Below are positions 57,430-64,000 of a stretch of 64,000 nt of DNA, piece by piece. The stretch spans positions 46,746 through 110,745 of the forward strand of contig WQZS01000009.1 in assembly GCA_009780585.1 (NCBI GenBank), written 5' to 3'. The number at the start of each line of letters is the position of its first letter. Position 1 is the first letter of the stretch. Source of the stretch: Defluviitaleaceae bacterium (lineage in GTDB: Bacteria; Bacillota; Clostridia; Lachnospirales; WQUN01). The notes below the pieces were generated by a model that had not been told where the DNA came from, made no database searches, and saw nothing but the letters and a program-made list of their open reading frames with translations. The position numbers and the translations under genes are program-made.

Positions 57430-58560
57430 ATGATCTACATCCACATCCCCTTCTGCGAAAACAAATGCGCGTATTGCGACTTTTTGTCTTTCCCGCCGCA
57501 AGCGTTTAACTTCGTGTCAAATCGACACGAAGTTGCGGCGGACTACACGCGGGCATTGCTGGCCGAATTACGGGCCGCCCGCGAAGGGGACATGAAGAAC
57601 CGTATCATTGAAACGATCTATATAGGAGGCGGGACGCCCACGGCGATACCCGCCTCCTTTTTATGTGACATTATAAAGGAAGCGAAGCGGTTCGAAGTCA
57701 CGTCGGACGCGGAAATAACCGTGGAAATGAACCCCGGCGGGCGCTTCCCCCTCCCCGCGTTGCGCGCCGCCGGGGTCAACCGTTTGTCCATCGGTTTGCA
57801 ATCCTTCCAAGACCCCCTTCTTAAAAAAATAGGAAGGACCCACACCGCAAAGGATTTTATCGAAACCTTCCGCGCGGCGCGGGACGCGGGGTTTGATAAT
57901 ATCAACGTTGACCTGATGTTTTCGTTGCCGGGGCAATCGCGGGAAGATTGGCGGGAAGGGCTTGAGCGGTTGGCCGCGCTCCGCCCCGAGCATATTTCAA
58001 CGTACAGCCTGACCCCCGCCGAAGGCACGCCCCTGTGGGATGGGCTGGAAAGCGGTAAAATAACGTTGCCCGACGACGAAGCCGACCGCGGAATGTATTA
58101 CGATGCCAACCGCATACTGGCGGCAGCGGGGTACGTAAGGTATGAAATCTCCAATTTCGCGCTGCCCGGGCGCGAAAGCAAGCACAACGTAAATACGTGG
58201 AAACGCCGCCCCTACAGGGGGTTCGGCTTGGGGGCACATTCGTACGAGCAAAGCGGACAAGGCGGCATCCGATGGCATAACACAGAGAACATGGGTAAAT
58301 ATCTACAAACCCCTTCGCTTCGGGAAAACATCATCCACTTAACCGAAAAAGACGCAATGGCGGAAACGATGATCCTGGGCTTACGCCTAACCGAAGGAAT
58401 CGCGCTAAACCAACTCAAAGCCGAATACGGCCCGAACGTATACGCCGCGGAAATCGCCGCGCTTATCGCGAACGGTTTGCTGGCAAAAAAAGAAGGCCGC
58501 ATATTCCTTACGGCCCGGGGTACGGATTTGGCGAATCGCGTGTTCGGCGCGTTTATATAA
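57430..58560 (+). CDS. hemW: Radical-SAM protein HemW
   Basis: 376 residues. IPFCENKCAYCDFLSF holds the iron-sulfur motif C-x3-C-x2-C; GGGTPTAIP, TVEMNPGG, IGLQSF and SLPGQSRE follow, and the HemW C-terminal domain. It is a heme chaperone-like protein rather than a coproporphyrinogen oxidase. Nine extra residues (NFVSNRHEV) after SFPPQAF are encoded by a 27-bp palindrome. It starts three bases after the preceding lipoprotein. Confidence 0.92.
   Translation: MIYIHIPFCENKCAYCDFLSFPPQAFNFVSNRHEVAADYTRALLAELRAAREGDMKNRIIETIYIGGGTPTAIPASFLCDIIKEAKRFEVTSDAEITVEMNPGGRFPLPALRAAGVNRLSIGLQSFQDPLLKKIGRTHTAKDFIETFRAARDAGFDNINVDLMFSLPGQSREDWREGLERLAALRPEHISTYSLTPAEGTPLWDGLESGKITLPDDEADRGMYYDANRILAAAGYVRYEISNFALPGRESKHNVNTWKRRPYRGFGLGAHSYEQSGQGGIRWHNTENMGKYLQTPSLRENIIHLTEKDAMAETMILGLRLTEGIALNQLKAEYGPNVYAAEIAALIANGLLAKKEGRIFLTARGTDLANRVFGAFI
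57508..57534. repeat. 27-bp palindromic insert in hemW
   Basis: Ends AACTT/AAGTT, 11 of 12 arm pairs, loop AAT. Encodes NFVSNRHEV in the same frame as the rimO copy (NFGTNCSEV), showing constant first and last codons from the constant ends. Confidence 0.85.
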
Positions 58561-58641
58561 TTTTATCCTTTTTACGATTGTAAATCCTTTTTTTGTGTGA
58601 TATGTTACACGGCAGGTACATAATTATTTGGGGGTATTGCC

Positions 58642-59796
58642 ATGATTACCATGTATACCGCTCGTACATCGGAAGTGGATATATTCGAAGACGCCATAGC
58701 GCAGATAAAGGAACAAATCGATTTTTCTTTATTAAAGAAACATTCCGGAGGCATTATCCTCTGTTGTATGGACTTCTTCGAAAGCGGGATGGTAAAAGCC
58801 ATATGCGACGCCTTGCCCTTCGATGTGATTTGCATGACCAGCATGGCAAACGCTTGCAAAGGGGGCCACGGCTTCTACGACCTGAGCCTGACGATATTAA
58901 CCAGCGACGAGGTACGCTTTACCGCGGGCATGGTGAAGGGTATAAACAGCGGCAACTTGGAAGAAAAGATCCAAACGTTATATGACGCTACTAAGGAAAG
59001 GGCAAGCGGAGAACCGTCGTTTATCATTTCCTTCATGCCGTTTTTGAACGACGCGGCGGGTTACCGGATGGTCGCCGCGGCGGACAAAGCCTCGGGCGGT
59101 GTACCGTTATGGGGGGCGCTGGCCTCAAGCATCAACTTCGCCGTCGAAACGGTGGGCGTGTCGTGCAACGGCGAAATGGACACATACGGCATCGCCATGA
59201 TGTTCCTGAACGGGCCTGTCAACCCCCGCTTCGTACTGACCTCCCTGCCGGAATACAATATCTCCAACACGCGCGGCATCATCACCAAAAGCGACGGTGC
59301 TATGCTGATGGAAATAAACGGCACGCCCGTATTGGAATACTTTGATTATATGGGCATCGAGATTTCCGTCGAGAACGTACGCGCCACGCCCCTAATGGTA
59401 TACCACCGGGGCAGCGCCGATCCGGTCGCCCTTGCCTTCTACACGGTGCAGGAAAATAATTCGATCCTGATGGGCGGCGAAGTACCCGTGGGCGCGTCCG
59501 TCGCCGTGGGCGGCATCGATTCGAATACGATCATCGAATCGTGTAAGCAGGGCTTGGACGCCTTGCTTGAACACGGGGATTACGGCGCCGTGCTGATACT
59601 GCCGTGCGTGACGCGGGGCGTCATGCTGGTACCCGACCAGGAAGGCGAAGCGAAACTGATCCGAAACACCCTCAACGAAAAAGGCATACCCTTCGTCATG
59701 GGGTACGCCGGCGGGGAAATCAGCCCCATAACGGATACCGAAGGCAAATTGAGCAACCGCTTCCATAACTATACGTTCTGCGCGGTCATACTCTAA
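58642..59796 (+). CDS. FIST sensory domain protein
   Basis: 384 residues with FIST_N (about 20-200: SGGIILCCMDF, FIISFMPFLNDAAG, VPLWGALASS) and FIST_C (about 220-380: GEVPVGASVAVGGI, FVMGYAGGEISPI). FIST domains bind small ligands, possibly amino acids. No membrane segment or output domain, so it likely acts with the hybrid histidine kinase encoded directly after it: the FIST stop and kinase start overlap as TAATG. Confidence 0.85.
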   Translation: MITMYTARTSEVDIFEDAIAQIKEQIDFSLLKKHSGGIILCCMDFFESGMVKAICDALPFDVICMTSMANACKGGHGFYDLSLTILTSDEVRFTAGMVKGINSGNLEEKIQTLYDATKERASGEPSFIISFMPFLNDAAGYRMVAAADKASGGVPLWGALASSINFAVETVGVSCNGEMDTYGIAMMFLNGPVNPRFVLTSLPEYNISNTRGIITKSDGAMLMEINGTPVLEYFDYMGIEISVENVRATPLMVYHRGSADPVALAFYTVQENNSILMGGEVPVGASVAVGGIDSNTIIESCKQGLDALLEHGDYGAVLILPCVTRGVMLVPDQEGEAKLIRNTLNEKGIPFVMGYAGGEISPITDTEGKLSNRFHNYTFCAVIL

Positions 59797-61475
59797 TGAA
59801 CGATACCGAAAAAATAACCTTCCTGGAAAGGGAAAACCGCAGACTCAACCGCGAAATCGCCCGCCTGAAGGATTCCGCGAGCCAAGAACGGTCGGCGTAC
59901 GCTTCCGCGCTCAACCAGGAAAAGACCAAAACCTTCCTGCACAAGGAACGGGGCCGCTATTTGATGCTGTTGCTGGCCAATTCGCCCAACATCATCTTTT
60001 TTTTGGGCCAAAACACGCGGATCGAATTCTGCACGAACTACTTCACCAATAAAACGGGCTTCGGCAAAAATGAACTCCTTATGGGGCACGCCTTATCGGA
60101 TGTCCTTAAACCGTTTATGGATGATAAGAACCACGAGGCGCTGATGATGCGCGTTAAGGACGCGGCGCGCAACCATACGTCCTCTTCCTTGGAGGTGCAG
60201 TTCCGCTTCAACGACGACGTATCGGACTTCGCGGGGCTCGTGGTGCCCATGGCGGGCAACGAAGGGGACGCGGGCGGTACGATGCTGTTGTTCCATAATA
60301 TTACGGACCTCAAACGTTCCCGCGAGGAAGCGTTGGCGGCCAACTCGGCAAAGAGTACCTTCCTTTCGAACATGAGCCACGAAATCCGTACCCCCCTTAA
60401 CGCCATCGTAGGCATGACCGCCATCGGGCGAAAATACAAAAACGCGCAAAAGAAGGACGAGGCGTTCGATAAGATCAGGAGCGCGTCGTCCTTCCTGTTG
60501 GACGTGGTCAACGATATATTGGATATCTCGAAAATCGAACAAGGAAAGCTGGAGCTTTTGCCCATCAACTTCGAGTTCGCTCGGCTGATCGACCGCGTGG
60601 TGAGCGTGGTCTCCACCCAAATGTGGGAGAAGAACCAGCAATTTAACGTGGATATCGACCCCAACATCCCCCAAACCGTATACGGCGACGACCACCTGTT
60701 GGCCCAAGCGATGATCAACATCCTGTCCAACGCCACCAAGTTCGCCCCCGAAGGCAGCGCGATCCGCTTCACGGCGGACTTTATCTCATCCGACGGGAAA
60801 AATTGCGTGATCCAAATCAAGGTCAAGGACACGGGCATCGGCATGTCGCCGGAAGAACAGTTGAATATCTTCAACGCCTTCCAGCAAGCCGAAGCGGGTA
60901 TCTCGCGCAAGTACGGCGGCAGCGGGTTGGGGCTCGCCATCACCAAACAAATCATCAACCTGATGGACGGGGATATTTACGTGGTGAGCGAAAAAGGGAA
61001 GGGTTCGGAATTCTCCTTCAACGTAACCCTGATGCTCGCCGAAGGGGAAGCGGAAAGCGGCAAAAGCGAACACGCCGCGCCGAACCGTAACCTGGCGGGT
61101 AAAACCGTTTTGGTGGTGGACGATATCGATATCAACGTGGGCATCGCCGCCTTGCTGTTGGAATCGATGAACGTAAGCGTCGTAACAGCCAAGAGCGCGC
61201 AAGAAGCGTTCGATTACTTGTTCGCCGAAAACGAACCCCCGTGTGATTTGGTCTTCATGGATTTGCAAATGCCCGAAATCGACGGCCTGCAAGCCACGCG
61301 TATGATCCGCCAATCGAAAATGAAAAATGCCGCCACGCTGCCGATAATAGCGATGACGGCAAATGTATTTAAAGAAGACATCGAAACTTGTTTGGCCGCG
61401 GGTATGGACGGCCACCTCGGCAAGCCCGTGTTCGAAGAAGAAATGCGGCGGATACTGGAGGAATTTATCCCCTAG
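59796..61475 (+). CDS. Cytoplasmic hybrid histidine kinase (PAS-HisKA-HATPase-REC)
   Basis: 559 residues. An N-terminal coiled coil, a PAS domain (about 55-175), HisKA with the H-box FLSNMSHEIRTPLNAIVGM, HATPase_c (ILSNATKF, DTGIGMSPEEQ, GGSGLGLAI), and a receiver domain (TVLVVDDIDINV, LVFMDLQMPEIDGLQ; phospho-acceptor D in FMDLQMP). No membrane segment and no HPt or DNA-binding partner nearby. The signal probably comes from the FIST protein upstream, an inference from coupling. It overlaps the convergent isomerase gene by 11 bases. Confidence 0.92.
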   Translation: MNDTEKITFLERENRRLNREIARLKDSASQERSAYASALNQEKTKTFLHKERGRYLMLLLANSPNIIFFLGQNTRIEFCTNYFTNKTGFGKNELLMGHALSDVLKPFMDDKNHEALMMRVKDAARNHTSSSLEVQFRFNDDVSDFAGLVVPMAGNEGDAGGTMLLFHNITDLKRSREEALAANSAKSTFLSNMSHEIRTPLNAIVGMTAIGRKYKNAQKKDEAFDKIRSASSFLLDVVNDILDISKIEQGKLELLPINFEFARLIDRVVSVVSTQMWEKNQQFNVDIDPNIPQTVYGDDHLLAQAMINILSNATKFAPEGSAIRFTADFISSDGKNCVIQIKVKDTGIGMSPEEQLNIFNAFQQAEAGISRKYGGSGLGLAITKQIINLMDGDIYVVSEKGKGSEFSFNVTLMLAEGEAESGKSEHAAPNRNLAGKTVLVVDDIDINVGIAALLLESMNVSVVTAKSAQEAFDYLFAENEPPCDLVFMDLQMPEIDGLQATRMIRQSKMKNAATLPIIAMTANVFKEDIETCLAAGMDGHLGKPVFEEEMRRILEEFIP

Positions 61476-62280
61476 CGCGGAACCACTTCGCCGATTCGGC
61501 CAGCCCCTTCATGGGGTCCCCGGGGAACCTTTCGTGGTTCAAGTATTCGATGATGTACCAGCGTACGCCCGCGATATCACGGCAAACGGCGAAATATTCG
61601 TCCCAATCGATCACGCAGTCCGCGTCATCAAAGAACGTATCGCGCTTCCCGTGCGCAAACGGCTTGACATGCACCGTCGTACCCCGCCCGGGGTATTTTT
61701 TCAATAAACCCATCATGTCCCCGCCGCCGTGCATACCGTTGCCGACGTCGTTTTGCATGATGACCGTGGACGGCGTATTCTGCGCGATGATGTCCCAAGG
61801 CAGTTCGCCCGTATCCCGCGTGGGATGGAACTCCTTCGCATGATTATGGTAGCCCGTAACCATGCCGTACATAGCCAGCACCTCCGACACCCAAGTCAGC
61901 TCCGCCGCGAAGCGCAAGCAGCTTTCGCGCGTTTCCAGCACCTCATCCGGCCGCCAAGGCACCACCAAATACTGATTGCCCAACACCTGATTATAACTGA
62001 TGGTCGAATGGATAAACTCCGGCGCAAGGTATTCCCACGGCGTATGCCATCCGGCAATCTGTAAATCCGCGTCGTCCATCGCCTTCCGTACATCCTTCGC
62101 GGCATACCGCAAGCCGCCGAAAAACTCCGCCGCGTCATAACCCGCGTCCTTAATCATGCGCAGCGTACCGCGCAAGTCCTTATCCAGCGCGTCGGCCACA
62201 GGGAACACCTGCGCGGCAAGGGGCAAACGGGTCTTGCCCGCCTGCTGATTGTCCTTCCACCCGGGGGGTAGGGATTTCAT
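61465..62280 (-). CDS. Sugar phosphate isomerase/epimerase (TIM barrel)
   Basis: 271 residues of the xylose-isomerase-like TIM barrel family: LPLAAQVFPVADALDKDL, AEFFGGLRYA, HNHAKEF (metal ligand H), QNDVGNGMHGG (D/H metal ligands). It probably interconverts inositol or sugar derivatives with the adjacent Gfo/Idh/MocA gene; the exact reaction is unknown. AAAGGAGG precedes the ATG. Confidence 0.85.
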   Translation of the reverse strand: MKSLPPGWKDNQQAGKTRLPLAAQVFPVADALDKDLRGTLRMIKDAGYDAAEFFGGLRYAAKDVRKAMDDADLQIAGWHTPWEYLAPEFIHSTISYNQVLGNQYLVVPWRPDEVLETRESCLRFAAELTWVSEVLAMYGMVTGYHNHAKEFHPTRDTGELPWDIIAQNTPSTVIMQNDVGNGMHGGGDMMGLLKKYPGRGTTVHVKPFAHGKRDTFFDDADCVIDWDEYFAVCRDIAGVRWYIIEYLNHERFPGDPMKGLAESAKWFRARG

Positions 62281-62295
62281 GGGGTTTCCTCCTTT

Positions 62296-63435
62296 TTAAT
62301 ATTCCAATATTCCAAACGGCGTTTCTTGTCTTTTTAATGCGTTCGATTCACTTAATTCCGGGATTTCATCCGCGGCCACTTCCCTGCCCAACTGCCCCGA
62401 CAGGAAAATACCTTCGGAAACGAGCATCGTCTGCAACGCGATCCCCGCGGTGTCGATGGGTTTACATTCCCCGCGCAGCACGCCTACCCAATGGGCTTGG
62501 GAGTTGCCATACATCCACAAGCCGGGATCGATCTTGCGGCGGCGGTACGCCTCGGCGGAAACATCCAACGCAGACACGGCGGGGTAGCCCTCGATTTCGG
62601 AAAAGAAACTCAACGTCTTATCATCGGCGAATTGCAAGCCGCCCTCCGAGCCGTGTATCGAATGGGCCGGGAAAGCCGCGCCGTGTATCGCCCAGCTTTC
62701 CAATATATCCAGCGTCATCCCGCCCGCAAACTTGACCAACCCCACGCCCAGCTCCTCTACATCAAAGCCGCTTGCGATTCTGCGGCCTTCGTCCATGGCG
62801 ATCTTGTGGTACACGTTGCCCGACACACGCTCGACCTTCGGTTGCCCCAACAGGTACAAAAGCAGCGAAATATTGTACACACCCATATCATACAACGCGC
62901 CGTGCCCCGCCCAATGCGAATTGACGAATTCCTTTTCGGCATAACCATCGACAAAGGGCCGCCCGCGCCTGCGGTAGCCGTACGAACGCGCATGGTAGAT
63001 TTCGCCCAAGCGGCCCGCTTCCACCAGCGTTTTGGCGCAAGCCGTCGCCGCGTCATACAAACGGGCGAGCTGAATATGAAGCTTAACCCCGTACCGTTCG
63101 GCGGCTTCCTTCATCTTAACCGCGTCCGCGTACGACCCCGCCATGGGCTTTTCGCAATAGCAATGCTTGCCCGCCGCCATCACCGCAACCGAAATGGGTG
63201 CGTGCAAATTGTTATGCAAATTTACGTCCACCGCAAGCACATCGTCACGTTTAAGCAACTCGCGGTAATCGGCATAACGGTGGGGGATGTCCCATTTGTC
63301 GCAGAAGGCATTGAGCTTTTTTTCGTCGATGTCGCACGCGGCGACGATTTTGACACCCGCTATTTCCGAATACAGGCGGGCATGTTGGTGGGCAATGATG
63401 CCCGTGCCGATGAAGGCGATGTTTAATTCACGCAT
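62296..63435 (-). CDS. Gfo/Idh/MocA family oxidoreductase
   Basis: 379 residues. N-terminal NAD(P)-binding LNIAFIGTGIIAHQHARLYS, then CYCEKPMAGS (the conserved E-K-P), and the C-terminal alpha/beta domain with HWAGHGALYDMGVYN. AAAGGAG precedes the ATG. A dehydrogenase of sugars, inositol or related compounds; works with the neighbouring isomerase, 15 bases downstream. Confidence 0.9.
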   Translation of the reverse strand: MRELNIAFIGTGIIAHQHARLYSEIAGVKIVAACDIDEKKLNAFCDKWDIPHRYADYRELLKRDDVLAVDVNLHNNLHAPISVAVMAAGKHCYCEKPMAGSYADAVKMKEAAERYGVKLHIQLARLYDAATACAKTLVEAGRLGEIYHARSYGYRRRGRPFVDGYAEKEFVNSHWAGHGALYDMGVYNISLLLYLLGQPKVERVSGNVYHKIAMDEGRRIASGFDVEELGVGLVKFAGGMTLDILESWAIHGAAFPAHSIHGSEGGLQFADDKTLSFFSEIEGYPAVSALDVSAEAYRRRKIDPGLWMYGNSQAHWVGVLRGECKPIDTAGIALQTMLVSEGIFLSGQLGREVAADEIPELSESNALKRQETPFGILEY

Positions 63436-63553
63436 TAAAATCCGCTCCTTTATGTATTCCGCTTTTGCTACATCATACCGTTATTGGCCATAAAAATCCA
63501 TCGTTCTATTGTCGTTTCGACCCAAAGCTGTTATACTTCCCACCGCGCATCTT

Positions 63554-63627
63554 CGGGGAGTAGCGCAGCTTGGTAGCGCGCCTGGTTCGGGACCAGGAGG
63601 GCGCAGGTTCAAATCCTGTTTCCCCGA
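63554..63627 (+). tRNA. tRNA-Pro (CGG)
   Basis: Full cloverleaf: acceptor CGGGGAG with TTCCCCG (one G-T), anticodon stem CCTGG/CCAGG with loop TTCGGGA (anticodon CGG), T arm GCAGG/CCTGT with TTCAAAT. The discriminator base is A; the terminal CCA is not encoded. Followed by a terminator. Confidence 0.95.
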
Positions 63628-63631
63628 TGAC

Positions 63632-63670
63632 GTAAAAAGCCTGTGAAATCAATGTTCACGGGCTTTTTAC
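63632..63670 (+). terminator. Terminator after tRNA-Pro
   Basis: GTAAAAAGCCTGTGAA pairs with TTCACGGGCTTTTTAC (16 bp, one G-T), loop of seven bases. Confidence 0.7.
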
Positions 63671-63731
63671 ATGGTTAAAATTTGACGTTTACCCTTTAAT
63701 TTACCCTTATGAAGGTACCATCAAAATTATA

Positions 63732-63899
63732 TTAAAATTTGAATTCTATGCCGGCATCTTTTAGTGTTCCATTGGCTATATTTTTATTTGTTGACTTATA
63801 ATCTAACGTAACTTGGCGTTTTGTAATTGGGCTATACCATATTTGATGGTCGCCTTTTCCATAGCGTACAAAAGTACATTTATTGTCTGTATACTGGGG
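63732..63899 (-). pseudogene. HicA toxin, 5'-truncated
   Basis: The minus-strand frame reads QYTDNKCTFVRYGKGDHQIW, then YSPITKRQVTLDY and a C-terminal NGTLKDAGIEFKF. These match the HicA mRNA interferase (catalytic GxxH region GKGDHQIWYSPIT). The frame meets a stop and hairpins at 63,897 with no start codon, so the first about 15-20 residues are missing. HicA depends on HicB, which is not visible to the left; the right side is beyond the window. Confidence 0.65.
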
Positions 63900-64000
63900 T
63901 TAAAACCCTCGCCTTTCAGGCGAAACCTTTAGGTTAACCTACTCAAACGGAGAGATGAATCAATAAAGCCACAAGAGAGAAACTACTCTCGGAGGTGGCA
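63897..64000. other. Hairpin-rich boundary, possible insertion-sequence end
   Basis: Three small hairpins in a row (GGGTT/AACCC, CGCCT/AGGCG, AACCT/AGGTT) within 63897-63936, then a nested stem CCAC...GAGAG/CTCTC...GTGG to the window edge. Subterminal hairpins of this kind occur in IS200/IS605-family elements and their guide RNAs. It starts exactly where hicA is broken. No transposase is visible in the window. Confidence 0.3.

Overview
The window comes from a spore-forming member of the Clostridia (Bacillota). Supporting signs are the tilS-hpt-ftsH cluster, veg, a SipL-type DUF3794/LysM spore protein, ireB next to ruvX, RNase J, CarD and the ftsK-rimO-pgsA-cinA block. I cannot name the genus. 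The chromosome is GC-rich; the left 13 kb and the 42-44.6 kb stretch are visibly less so.

Layout. (1) 1-about 6,215: an integrative mobilizable element of the Tn4451/TnpX type, all on the minus strand: tnpV, tnpW, the large serine recombinase tnpX, a DUF3847 gene and a MobA/MobL relaxase that runs off the window. It sits inside the virD4 coupling-protein gene of a larger conjugative element. (2) About 6,215-13,010: that host ICE (PP-loop sulfotransfer-like gene, traX, repA-type initiator, helicase loader, degenerate PilT-like ATPase, toprim protein, PcfB, virD4 5' part), one overlapping minus-strand operon that abuts the 3' end of rlmD. Two of its genes carry single-base homopolymer frameshifts. 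(3) 13,011-25,860: chromosomal core (rlmD-prs-recA-GNAT-Nudix; cinA-pgsA-rimO-ftsK; XRE regulator; der). (4) 25,969-30,200: mazEF, then a beta-helix surface lipoprotein. (5) 30,201-42,036: tilS-hpt-ftsH, veg, sipL, flavodoxin-mtaB-ireB-ruvX/DUF1292, RNase J. (6) 42,273-44,559: AT-rich island with a lipoprotein and an AAA/DUF4143 ATPase. (7) 44,571-51,465: flippase, nagB, carD, M48 protease, TRM11-like methylase, FAD oxidoreductase. (8) 51,466-54,166: LRR lipoprotein locus full of repeats. (9) 54,167-63,435: lepA, a RelE-type module, lipoprotein, hemW, a FIST protein plus hybrid histidine kinase, and two sugar-metabolism genes. (10) tRNA-Pro and a broken hicA at the right edge.

The most unusual material is non-coding. 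Three long hairpin elements (A 51.5 kb, B 53.8 kb, C 29.9 kb) share the same order of helices and the same internal-loop sequences, while nearly all helix sequences differ by compensatory changes. This suggests a structured RNA or a folding-dependent DNA element. A second family is an exactly 27-bp palindrome with constant ends (AACTT/AAGTT) and variable stems. It lies in frame inside rimO, tilS and hemW, and in a cluster of three at 53.7 kb. Third, two unrelated surface-lipoprotein genes share one control layout: a sigma-A-like promoter, a simple-sequence repeat starting at the predicted +1, an intrinsic terminator, then the gene. This looks like phase-variable attenuation. Elements A and B are inverted repeats flanking one of these lipoprotein loci.
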